6,227 nucleotides of DNA from Candidatus Galligastranaerophilus intestinigallinarum (GCA_018715855.1 DVKW01000145.1:1-6227); one strand, 5' to 3'. Shown: positions 1-6,119, counted from the first letter of the stretch. Notes: generated by a model not told the origin, from the letters alone. Numbers and translations are program-made.

Positions 1-1644
1 AAAAGAACAGCTGCAGCTGCAGTTAGAATTGCTGTTGAAATGGCAAAAGAAGGCATTATTTCAAAAGAAAGAGCAGTTGAACTTGTTGATCCTTATCAGT
101 TATATCAACTTTTACTTCCATCATTTGACCCCAAAGCTAAAAAAGAAGCACATAAAATTGCTCAAGGCTTAAATGCATCCCCGGGCGCTGCTATCGGTAA
201 AATTGTTTTTGATACTGATGAAGCTGCAACAAGGGGCGAAGCGGGCGAAAAAGTTATTTTGGTTAGAATTGAAACCTGCCCTGACGACATTCACGGTATG
301 ATTGCTTCTCAAGGTGTTTTAACACTAAGAGGCGGTATGACAAGCCACGCTGCCGTTGTTGCAAAAGGCATGGGCAAACCTTGCGTTTCAGGTTGTGAAG
401 ACTTAAAAATTGACCTTGCAAATAAAACCTTAACCGCTGCAGATGGCACAATTTACCATGAAAATGACGTTATTTCCATTGATGGCGGAACAGGCGAAGT
501 TATGGCAGGGGCTGTTCAAACACAATCTGCTACAATGGATGAAAACTTTGAAACTTTATTCAAATGGGTTGATGAGTTCAAAAAATTAACGGTAAGAGCA
601 AACGCCGATACTCCATTAGATGTTCAAAACGCTCTTAAATTGGGTGCAGAAGGTGTTGGCCTTTGCAGAACAGAGCATATGTTTATGGACCCATCAAGAC
701 TTCCTTGGGTTCAAAAAATGATTATTGCAGGCACAAAAGAAGCAAGAAAAGAAGCTTTAGCAAAACTTCTTCCTATGCAATATCAAGATTTTAAAGATAT
801 GTTTAAAGCTCTAAACGGGTATCCAATGACAATAAGGCTCTTAGACCCGCCATTGCACGAATTTTTACCCGATAAAGAAACTTTAATTGCAGAAGTTGCA
901 ACCCTAAAAGCTAAAGGTGAAGATTACAAAGAAAAAGAAAATCTTCTTCACACAGTTGAAGAATTATCCGAATCCAACCCGATGATGGGCTTAAGAGGTT
1001 GCAGATTAGGGCTTATGTTCCCTGAAATTAACGAAATGCAAGTTAGAGCAATCTTTGAAGCTGCATGCGACCTTAAAAAAGAAGGCTTAACCGTTAAACC
1101 TGAAATTATGATTCCTTTAATTTCTCATGTGAATGAGTTAAGAATAGACAGAGCCCTTCTTGAAGAAGTTGCAAAAGAGGTTATGCAAGAAAAAGGCGTT
1201 GAAATTGAATATATGTTCGGCACAATGATTGAAATTCCAAGAGCAGCATTAACTGCAGATGAAGTTGCACAATATGCCGAATTCTTCTCATTTGGTACAA
1301 ACGATTTAACACAAATGACATTTGGCTATTCAAGAGATGACGCCGAAGGTAAATTCTTATCTAAATATGTTGAAGATAAAATTTTACCTGCTAACCCCTT
1401 TGAAACACTTGATACTAAAGGTGTTGGCCAATTAATGCAAATTGCTTTAGAAAAAGCATTACCTGTAAGGCCAAACTTAAAAAGAGGCATTTGCGGTGAA
1501 CACGGCGGCGACCCGAATTCCGTTAAATTCTGCCACAAAATCGGCTTGAATTACGTTTCTTGCTCGCCATTCAGAGTTCCTCAAGCAAGATTAGCTGCAG
1601 CACAAGCAGCTATTGCCGATAAAAAAGCAAAAGCCTTAGTTTAA
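1..1644 (+). CDS. ppdK: Pyruvate, phosphate dikinase (PPDK), C-terminal part; 5' end outside the window
   Basis: PPDK interconverts pyruvate + ATP + Pi and PEP + AMP + PPi in the cytoplasm, in glycolysis or gluconeogenesis. The reading frame is open from base 1, and the residues before the first ATG (base 40) already match the family, so that ATG is internal. The 547 residues seen compare with about 870-900 in the family; the N-terminal ATP-grasp nucleotide-binding domain is therefore mostly off the left edge. Counting from base 1, the mobile phosphohistidine domain carries GGMTSH, with the phosphorylated His at residue 116 (bases 346-348). The C-terminal PEP/pyruvate TIM barrel follows: GLCRTEHMF with Arg223, the TIRLLDPPLHEF segment with Arg279, GTMIEIPRA with Glu411, FGTNDLTQ with Asn434/Asp435, and SCSPFRVP with catalytic Cys521 (bases 1561-1563). 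All key residues visible are intact, so the enzyme is probably active. PEP synthase and enzyme I of the PTS share the fold but lack this motif set. A terminator follows directly. Confidence 0.96.
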   Translation, partial: KRTAAAAVRIAVEMAKEGIISKERAVELVDPYQLYQLLLPSFDPKAKKEAHKIAQGLNASPGAAIGKIVFDTDEAATRGEAGEKVILVRIETCPDDIHGMIASQGVLTLRGGMTSHAAVVAKGMGKPCVSGCEDLKIDLANKTLTAADGTIYHENDVISIDGGTGEVMAGAVQTQSATMDENFETLFKWVDEFKKLTVRANADTPLDVQNALKLGAEGVGLCRTEHMFMDPSRLPWVQKMIIAGTKEARKEALAKLLPMQYQDFKDMFKALNGYPMTIRLLDPPLHEFLPDKETLIAEVATLKAKGEDYKEKENLLHTVEELSESNPMMGLRGCRLGLMFPEINEMQVRAIFEAACDLKKEGLTVKPEIMIPLISHVNELRIDRALLEEVAKEVMQEKGVEIEYMFGTMIEIPRAALTADEVAQYAEFFSFGTNDLTQMTFGYSRDDAEGKFLSKYVEDKILPANPFETLDTKGVGQLMQIALEKALPVRPNLKRGICGEHGGDPNSVKFCHKIGLNYVSCSPFRVPQARLAAAQAAIADKKAKALV

Positions 1645-1660
1645 AATCGAACCATAATCA

Positions 1661-1690
1661 ATGCGCCATAGAATATATGGCGCATTTTTT
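1661..1690 (+). terminator. Rho-independent terminator of ppdK
   Basis: A perfect 10-base-pair stem, ATGCGCCATA (1661-1670) against TATGGCGCAT (1676-1685), closes a 5-base loop, GAATA. The stem runs into a T tract at 1685-1690. A1660 can add one pair with T1686. It lies 17 bases after the ppdK stop codon and is the clearest terminator in the window. Confidence 0.92.
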
Positions 1691-1700
1691 ATTTAAAAAT

Positions 1701-1729
1701 TTGCAAAATCATCCATATTTGTTTAAAAT
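1701..1729 (+). promoter_or_regulatory. Putative sigma-70-type promoter of the 1762 gene
   Basis: A -35-like TTGCAA (1701-1706, 4 of 6 consensus bases) and a -10-like TAAAAT (1724-1729, 5 of 6) are separated by exactly 17 bases. They sit just past the ppdK terminator and about 30 bases before the next start codon, as expected for an independent transcription unit. In AT-rich DNA such matches also arise by chance, so this is moderate evidence. Confidence 0.5.
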
Positions 1730-1761
1730 GTAATTAACAAATTTTAAGAAGCTGAAAAATT

Positions 1762-2286
1762 ATGACCCTTAGAGATGAATATGAATATTTAAAATCAGAG
1801 CTTATGGTAGAGCTTGCAGATGCAACAGTTATGTGCAATCTTGATTTTCCGTTTGACTTTAAAATTTCAAAAGAAGAAGAAGACAGATATTTTATCCGTG
1901 GAGTTCAAACAAGGCTTGCTACCAAAAAATCCATGATAATTTTAGACAATACGTACAAAAAATGCAGGCTTTTTCCAAGTGAAGAAACGGTTAAAACATT
2001 CATCGAAGCAAGGGATGGTATTTTAGAAGATTACAAAAAAGACGTTATGACAGCCTTTAATTCTGAACTTTGGCGCTATAGAGATGATGATGAAAAAAGC
2101 TATTTTGAATACATTAGTAATTTAGCAGAAAGAATTAAAGAAGCTTCAAATAAATATGTTGAAATCTTAAGAAATTTAAAACCCGAAGATATTGAAAAAG
2201 AAATTAAGGCAAAAGATAAGCTTAAAAAAACAGAAAACACAAATTTTCTTCAAAACGCTGCAAAAAACACAAAAGGTTTGTTTTAA
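1762..2286 (+). CDS. Uncharacterised 174-residue charged, helical cytoplasmic protein
   Basis: I do not recognise this family. The protein is complete, with no signal peptide, membrane segment or zinc-binding cluster; cysteines occur only at 25 and 68. Residues 1-25 form a likely acidic amphipathic helix. Residues 28-75 have mixed strand-like patches, including a hydrophobic stretch around 57-62 (KSMIIL). Residues 76-138 look like long charged helices with possible coiled-coil character (IEARDGILEDYKKD, ISNLAERIKEASNKYVEIL). From about 140 to the end lies a lysine-rich, probably disordered tail. Codon choice (A/T-ending, AAA/GAA-rich) matches the neighbours, which argues that the frame is coding. 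The start ATG has only a weak upstream purine stretch (AAGAAG at 1746-1751). The gene stands between a terminator and a convergent operon, so context gives no function. Its last 4 bases overlap the pgeF stop. Confidence 0.8.
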   Translation: MTLRDEYEYLKSELMVELADATVMCNLDFPFDFKISKEEEDRYFIRGVQTRLATKKSMIILDNTYKKCRLFPSEETVKTFIEARDGILEDYKKDVMTAFNSELWRYRDDDEKSYFEYISNLAERIKEASNKYVEILRNLKPEDIEKEIKAKDKLKKTENTNFLQNAAKNTKGLF

Positions 2287-3017
2287 TTTTTTAAACTTAA
2301 AAAAGCGCTCATTCTGTTTGTTGTTTTGTTTTCTTTTCTGTATGAAAAGAAAAGGTTGTTGTTGTGGAATGTGCAATATGCGGTTACATCAATCTCTTTA
2401 ATTCCGACTTCAATTAATTGCCTTTTGTTTATTTCTTTTAAATCGGCATAAAATTTGCCATTTTCTTCTTTTGTGGTGCCAATATTATTTTTAACCGTAT
2501 TTTTAAGTTCATTCATAATTTCTTCACTTGTTTCAAAACAATTAAAACAAATATTTGGGCCAATTAATGCCTTTATATCATTTGGGTTTGAATTAAATTC
2601 TTTTTCCATTTTTAAAACGGTTAAAGGTGCTATTTTTTGAACAGTCCCTCTCCAGCCGCCATGGGCAATTGCCCCTATATTTAATTTAAAATCGTATAAA
2701 ATAATAGGGGTGCAATCTGCAAAGTTTAGAAAAATGCCTGTTTTGTTATCATCCAAAATAAGTGCGTCAGTTTCAAGGTAGGTTTCAACATCTTTTTTTA
2801 CAATTTGAATATTATTTGTGTGGGTTTGTTTGGGGTGAATTAACCTATCCAGTTTAAATTCTTTTTTAATTAATTCTTTTTGCTTTTCTGCTTCATTAAT
2901 TAAATTTTCTTCTTTTGTTTTCAGAATTAATTCTTTTGTTGTAAAAAAATGGTTAACACCATTAAACAAGGTTGATTTTAAAACCGTTTTATCTAAAACT
3001 TTATCAAAATAAAACAT
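2283..3017 (-). CDS. pgeF: Peptidoglycan editing factor PgeF (YfiH/YlmD, multicopper polyphenol oxidase-like family)
   Basis: Members of this family (DUF152; E. coli YfiH, B. subtilis YlmD) are cytoplasmic metal-dependent enzymes. The E. coli protein removes L-Ser wrongly added to UDP-MurNAc in place of L-Ala; related proteins, including human FAMIN/LACC1, act on purine nucleosides. At 244 residues the length is typical. The expected His-Cys-His metal-ligand set is visible: His66 in KQTH, Cys102 in NFADCTP and His119 in AHGGWRG. The later family segments IGPNICFNCFE (152-162) and CTFHNNNLFFSYRKE (215-229) are also present. The common basic YRRDG/GR signature is loosened to YRKENKTTNR. The ATG follows the aroA TAG stop with no gap, and its Shine-Dalgarno lies in the last codons of aroA, so it is the last gene of a speE-aroA-pgeF operon. 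Peptidoglycan editing is the likelier role; the older laccase label is probably misleading. Confidence 0.93.
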   Translation of the reverse strand: MFYFDKVLDKTVLKSTLFNGVNHFFTTKELILKTKEENLINEAEKQKELIKKEFKLDRLIHPKQTHTNNIQIVKKDVETYLETDALILDDNKTGIFLNFADCTPIILYDFKLNIGAIAHGGWRGTVQKIAPLTVLKMEKEFNSNPNDIKALIGPNICFNCFETSEEIMNELKNTVKNNIGTTKEENGKFYADLKEINKRQLIEVGIKEIDVTAYCTFHNNNLFFSYRKENKTTNRMSAFLSLKN

Positions 3018-4322
3018 CTACACCCCTAATTTATTAAAAAGGCCTAAAAATTCAGGAAAAGACGTATTCACCCAGATAAAATCTTTAATTAAACATTCTG
3101 ATTTTGCTTTTAACCCTGCAACATAAAAGCTCATTGCAAGCCTGTGGTCGTTATATGTATTTAATTCAACGTTTCCTTCAATTTGTTTTTGGGCGTTTCC
3201 TTCAATTATAAAGCCATCATCCGTTGGTTCAATATTAAAGCCCATTTTCTTTAATTCTTCTGCTGTGCATTTTATTCTGTCAGATTCTTTATTTTTAAGG
3301 TCACCTGCATCTTTTATAATTGTTTTACCTTTCGCAAAGCCTGCTAAAACACAAATAACCGGAATTTCATCTATTAACCTTGGGATAATATCGCCTTTAA
3401 TTTCTGTTCCTTTTAAATCAGGTGAATATTTAACTCTTACATCTCCAATTTTTTCGCCGTTTACTGTTTTTTCATCAAGAATTTCAAAATCTGCGTTCAT
3501 ATTTTTCATAACATCAATAATGCCTGTTCTTGTTTCATTCAGGCCGACATTTTTAATTATAATGTCTGAATTTTTGGTTATGGCAGCCGCGACCATAAAA
3601 AATGCAGCTGATGAAATATCCCCCGGAATATAAATATCTTTTGGAATTAAAAATGAACTTCTGATTGCAGTGTAGAATTTATCTTCAATTTTTCCCGTTT
3701 TAATGTCAGCTTCAAAATATTGAAGCATAATTTCCGTGTGGTTTCTGGATAAACTTGGTTCAATAACTTTTGTTTCGCCAATACCATTAAACCCTGCAAG
3801 CAAAATTGAAGATTTAACCTGAGCCGAAGCTATTTTTGATTCGTATGTAATTCCATTTAATTTTGAACCTTTAATTTTTAATGGCGCTTTATTTTCATTG
3901 GATTCAATTTTTGCACCCATTAAAGTTAAAGGTTCAATTATTCTTTTCATTGGGCGTTTAGATAAACTTTTATCTCCAAATAATTCCGAATTAAATTTTT
4001 GCCCCGATAAAAGACCCGTCATAAGCCTCATTGTTGTGCCTGAATTGCCGCAATCAAGGGCGCAAGAAGGAGCTGATAAACCGTTTTTTGAATTTATAAA
4101 AAGTGTTTTATCATCAATAAAATTAACTTCTAAACCTAAATTTTTAAAAATTTCAAGAGTTGAGATTGGGTCTTTTCCTTTTGAAAAATTTGAAATTTTT
4201 ATTTTTCCGCCTGTAAGAGAACCTAAAATTATTGCTCTGTGAGAAATAGATTTATCTGACGGGATTATAACTTCACCTTTAATAGGTGAAGTTATAGCGC
4301 TAATTTTTATATCATTATTCAT
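3018..4322 (-). CDS. aroA: 3-phosphoshikimate 1-carboxyvinyltransferase (EPSP synthase), class II-like
   Basis: AroA transfers the enolpyruvyl group of PEP to shikimate-3-phosphate, step six of the shikimate pathway to chorismate and aromatic amino acids. The 434 residues span the whole two-domain inverse alpha/beta barrel. Visible motifs are SDKSISHR (22-29; Lys24, Ser25, Arg29), GNSGTTMR (92-99), KRPMKR (122-127), SAQVK (166-170), RNHTE (193-197), NETR (262-265), LIDEIP with catalytic Asp318, KNKESDR with Glu346, and NDHR (391-394). RxHxE, SAQxK and NxTR are class II hallmarks, and the sequence reads much like the Bacillus enzyme. I chose the ATG at 4322-4320, which gives the standard N-terminus and follows an AAGGA about 12 bases upstream. 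A TTG at 4331-4329 would add three residues but sits too close to that site. The start overlaps the speE stop by 8 bases. The enzyme appears complete and functional. Confidence 0.96.
   Translation of the reverse strand: MNNDIKISAITSPIKGEVIIPSDKSISHRAIILGSLTGGKIKISNFSKGKDPISTLEIFKNLGLEVNFIDDKTLFINSKNGLSAPSCALDCGNSGTTMRLMTGLLSGQKFNSELFGDKSLSKRPMKRIIEPLTLMGAKIESNENKAPLKIKGSKLNGITYESKIASAQVKSSILLAGFNGIGETKVIEPSLSRNHTEIMLQYFEADIKTGKIEDKFYTAIRSSFLIPKDIYIPGDISSAAFFMVAAAITKNSDIIIKNVGLNETRTGIIDVMKNMNADFEILDEKTVNGEKIGDVRVKYSPDLKGTEIKGDIIPRLIDEIPVICVLAGFAKGKTIIKDAGDLKNKESDRIKCTAEELKKMGFNIEPTDDGFIIEGNAQKQIEGNVELNTYNDHRLAMSFYVAGLKAKSECLIKDFIWVNTSFPEFLGLFNKLGV
3023..3027 (-). promoter_or_regulatory. Shine-Dalgarno for pgeF inside the end of aroA
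   Basis: On the minus strand AGGGG lies 5 bases before the pgeF ATG (3017-3015) and overlaps the last coding codons of aroA. It supports this pgeF start and suggests that ribosomes finishing aroA restart directly on pgeF. Confidence 0.7.
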
Positions 4323-5160
4323 TATTTGCAAGTTTCCTTACAAAGTTTGGAACCGAAAATACTCCTTTATGAAGTTCTCTATTATATAGTTTTGCATTTT
4401 GTTCAATTTTAATTGCACGAGCTTCATCTTTAATAGAATTATCGTTATCATCTGTGCAAAATGCCCAAGACCAATAACCGCCCGGGTATGTAGGAATGGG
4501 GCCTGAGTATGGAAGAACGGTTTTAAACACTTTATGAAGCAAGATATACATTTTTCTCATTTCATCTTTGTTTGCAAATGGTGATTCAGATTGCGGGGTA
4601 ACAATGCCGCCTTCTTTTAAGCTTTCTTTAACGTTTGTGTAAAATTCTTCCGTAAATAAGCCTTCTCCTGGGCCCATAGGGTCTGTTGAATCAATTAAAA
4701 CAACATCGTAGCAATTTTTTTTGTTTTTAATAAATTCAATTGCATCTTCAACATATATGTTTACTCTCTTATCATCCAATTTTCCTGCAATAGTTGGCAA
4801 AAACTGTTTGCTTGCTTCAATTACAAGCCCGTCTATTTCGCATAAATCAACATTTTTAACCGTGTCATGCAATAAAACTTCTCTAACCGTTCCGCCGTCC
4901 CCGCCGCCAATTACAAGAACATTTTCAGGGTTTTTATGAGAGCATAAGGGAATATGTGAAATCATTTCATGGTAAAAGAATTCATCCGCCTCGGTTGTCA
5001 TCATAAGGCCGTCAAGCGTTAAAACATTTCCTAAGCCCCTTGATTTAAAAATTTCAACTTTTTGAAATTCAGATTGTTTTGAATATAAAATATCGCCTTC
5101 CGTTTCAATTGCAATGCCATAGCCATTTGGGGTAATTTCTTTATATAAATTATTCAGCAT
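4315..5160 (-). CDS. speE: Spermidine synthase (polyamine aminopropyltransferase)
   Basis: SpeE transfers an aminopropyl group from decarboxylated S-adenosylmethionine to a diamine, normally putrescine, in the cytoplasm. The protein has 281 residues, the usual bacterial length. It shows an N-terminal beta domain with Gln33 (SEFQKVEIF), the DG-x3-TTEADEFFYHEM substrate segment (50-66), and a Rossmann domain with GGGDGGTVREVL (85-96). The acidic CEID (107-110) should bind the nucleoside ribose. EDA (138-140) follows, then IDSTDPMGP with catalytic Asp157. SESPF (191-195) and TYPGGYW (224-230) complete the set. The ATG is preceded by AAGGA at 5170-5174 with 9-base spacing. This is the first gene of the speE-aroA-pgeF operon. 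No speD, speA or speB is visible here, so the precursor pathway cannot be judged. Specificity for spermidine over other aminopropyl products is inferred from family resemblance only. Confidence 0.95.
   Translation of the reverse strand: MLNNLYKEITPNGYGIAIETEGDILYSKQSEFQKVEIFKSRGLGNVLTLDGLMMTTEADEFFYHEMISHIPLCSHKNPENVLVIGGGDGGTVREVLLHDTVKNVDLCEIDGLVIEASKQFLPTIAGKLDDKRVNIYVEDAIEFIKNKKNCYDVVLIDSTDPMGPGEGLFTEEFYTNVKESLKEGGIVTPQSESPFANKDEMRKMYILLHKVFKTVLPYSGPIPTYPGGYWSWAFCTDDNDNSIKDEARAIKIEQNAKLYNRELHKGVFSVPNFVRKLANNE
4334..4339 (-). promoter_or_regulatory. Shine-Dalgarno for aroA within the 3' end of speE
   Basis: AAGGAA on the minus strand precedes the aroA ATG (4322) by about 11 bases and the alternative TTG (4331) by only 2. 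The spacing is somewhat long for the ATG but impractically short for the TTG, which favours the ATG. It lies inside speE, so aroA translation is probably coupled to speE. Confidence 0.55.
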
Positions 5161-5203
5161 ATTTAAAATTCCTTATAACAAAATATTAAACCGTTGTCTT
5201 GTT

Positions 5204-5232
5204 ATTATACAAAAAAAGTTGCTTTTTTGATA
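5204..5232 (-). promoter_or_regulatory. Putative promoter of the speE-aroA-pgeF operon
   Basis: On the minus strand a perfect TATAAT (5209-5204) lies about 45 bases before the speE ATG. A 17-base spacer leads to TATCAA (5232-5227), a poor -35. The implied start near 5197 would give a leader of roughly 37 bases that contains the AAGGA ribosome site at 5170-5174. The -10 is convincing; the -35 is not. Confidence 0.5.
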
Positions 5233-5236
5233 GAAT
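5228..5236 (+). promoter_or_regulatory. Putative extended -10 promoter for the 5255-engB unit
   Basis: TGA followed by TAGAAT (5228-5236) matches the extended -10 form TGn-TATAAT with one mismatch. No good -35 lies 17 bases upstream (TACAAA at 5208-5213), which extended -10 promoters tolerate. The predicted transcript would begin near 5243, leaving a very short leader before the ATG at 5255. The element overlaps the presumed -35 of the opposite promoter. Confidence 0.4.
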
Positions 5237-5254
5237 GAATATGGAAAATTTTTT

Positions 5255-5560
5255 ATGAAGAATAACATTTTAAAAACTTTTGAAGAATTTTTAAGAGAAC
5301 CCATCAGCATTTTAAAAAGAACCATTGTAAATATTACAGGTATCGAAACAGCTGAAGGCGGGAATAGGTCAATTACCGTTGAAACAACGGATGACGGCAA
5401 AATTCAAATTAATGTTATAAATTCTAAAAAAGCTTATAATCTTTTATCTTCCGTTATGTACAAAAGGCAAATATCAGAATTAAGGCATTTAATTAATGAA
5501 AATAAAAGCGGCGAAGTTCATAAAAAGCTCACCCTGCCTCAAATTAGCACCCACGTTTAA
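5255..5560 (+). CDS. Uncharacterised 101-residue protein upstream of and overlapping engB
   Basis: I do not recognise this protein. Residues 1-30 form a probable amphipathic region (NILKTFEEFLREPISILKR). Residues 37-56 look like a beta hairpin (RSITVETTDDGKIQINVIN). Residues 58-82 look like a basic helix (KKAYNLLSSVMYKRQISELR). No membrane segment, signal peptide, cysteine or catalytic motif is visible. Codon use resembles the genes around it and the frame is open from the ATG to the TAA at 5558-5560, so it is likely real. The start has only a weak GGAA upstream (5243-5246), and the predicted promoter is very close. Residues 81-101 are encoded by bases that also encode the first 21 or so residues of EngB in another frame; that tail may be less constrained. 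Position suggests co-transcription with engB, but I infer no function from that. Confidence 0.68.
   Translation: MKNNILKTFEEFLREPISILKRTIVNITGIETAEGGNRSITVETTDDGKIQINVINSKKAYNLLSSVMYKRQISELRHLINENKSGEVHKKLTLPQISTHV
5481..5485 (+). promoter_or_regulatory. Shine-Dalgarno for engB inside the upstream gene
   Basis: TAAGG (5481-5485) precedes the engB ATG at 5496 by 10 bases and sits within the coding sequence of the 101-residue protein. It supports the early engB start and hence the long overlap. Confidence 0.6.
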
Positions 5561-6074
5561 AGAGGCCGAATTTGCACTTTTGGGGCGCTCTAATGCGGGC
5601 AAATCAACTTTTATAAATGTAATTACAAATAACGGCAAACTTGCAAAAACGTCTAACACCCCCGGGAAAACAAGGCTTATAAACCATTTTGAAGTTACAT
5701 CCGATAAAGGAAATTTTATTATTGCAGATTTACCGGGGTATGGTTATGCCAAAGTTTCAAAAGCAATGCAAAACGAGTGGCAAAAAAATTTGGAAGAATA
5801 CCTTTTAAAGCGTGAAAATTTAGCATATTGTTTTTTATTTTTAGATGCAAGACATGGAATGTTAGAAAACGATATGAATATGATAAACTGGCTTATTTTA
5901 AATAAAATTCCATTTATTAATATTTTAACCAAATGCGACCTTAGCAGCCAAGGGGAAGTTCAAAAAAGAAAAAAAGAAATTGAAACCTTTACAAAAACAA
6001 TGTGCATTTTGTTTTCAAGTTCAAAACCAATGTATAAAGAAAAAGTTTATGACTTTTTAGAATGTAACATTTAA
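5496..6074 (+). CDS. engB: Ribosome-biogenesis GTPase EngB (YihA/YsxC)
   Basis: EngB is a small TRAFAC-class GTPase that binds the immature large ribosomal subunit and is usually essential. The product has 192 residues against about 195-210 in the family. All GTPase motifs are present: G1 GRSNAGKS (30-37), G2 threonine in TPGKT (55-59), G3 DLPG (78-81) followed by the family signature GYGYAKV, G4 TKCD (145-148) and G5 SSS (174-176). The N-terminus from this ATG (KIKAAKFIKSSP) matches the strand that precedes G1 in homologues, so a later start would remove part of the fold. The ATG therefore lies 65 bases inside the upstream gene, in the +1 frame relative to it, with its own TAAGG site. Translational coupling to the upstream frame is likely. 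The short C-terminus ends soon after G5, which is normal for the family. Confidence 0.95.
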   Translation: MKIKAAKFIKSSPCLKLAPTFKEAEFALLGRSNAGKSTFINVITNNGKLAKTSNTPGKTRLINHFEVTSDKGNFIIADLPGYGYAKVSKAMQNEWQKNLEEYLLKRENLAYCFLFLDARHGMLENDMNMINWLILNKIPFINILTKCDLSSQGEVQKRKKEIETFTKTMCILFSSSKPMYKEKVYDFLECNI

Positions 6075-6079
6075 TTAAT

Positions 6080-6117
6080 ATATATTGCCATGCTCTATAA
6101 ATAAGAGCAGAATATAT
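6080..6117. repeat. Two-part inverted repeat between engB and the last gene
   Basis: Inner arms TGCTCT (6091-6096) and AGAGCA (6104-6109) flank a 7-base loop. Outer arms ATATATT (6080-6086) and AATATAT (6111-6117) pair as well, separated from the inner stem by 4 bases on one side and 1 on the other. There is no T tract after it, so it is not a standard terminator. The right arm contains AAGAG, the only purine-rich stretch before the next ATG. It could be an mRNA hairpin, a weak terminator or an operator. Confidence 0.45.
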
Positions 6118-6119
6118 TT

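Noticed and set aside
9..24. GCTGCA repeat at the left edge
   Set aside because: It encodes the alanine run expected in PPDK at this point and is codon repetition, not a DNA repeat element.
40..42. ATG at 40 as the true start of PPDK
   Set aside because: The frame is open to base 1, and the residues before it match the PPDK family; two-thirds of the phosphohistidine-proximal architecture is continuous and the ATP-grasp part must lie upstream.
263..451. Minus-strand open frame within ppdK
   Set aside because: It lies opposite a highly conserved catalytic region and has no family resemblance; it is a shadow.
2287..2304. AT-only palindrome as a bidirectional terminator
   Set aside because: The stem has no G-C pairs and is too weak for an intrinsic terminator without experimental support.
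2176..2401. Lysine/phenylalanine-rich open frames on both strands around 2176-2401
   Set aside because: They are low-complexity products of A/T tracts at the convergent gene ends, with no independent start signals.
3265..4242. Plus-strand open frames opposite aroA (3265-3633, 3898-4242)
   Set aside because: They are antisense to strongly conserved EPSP synthase motifs and show no ribosome sites or family features.
5241..5258. Tiny ATG-TGA leader frame overlapping the start of the 5255 gene
   Set aside because: Only five codons (seven from 5235) with no ribosome site; ATG and TGA are expected by chance here.
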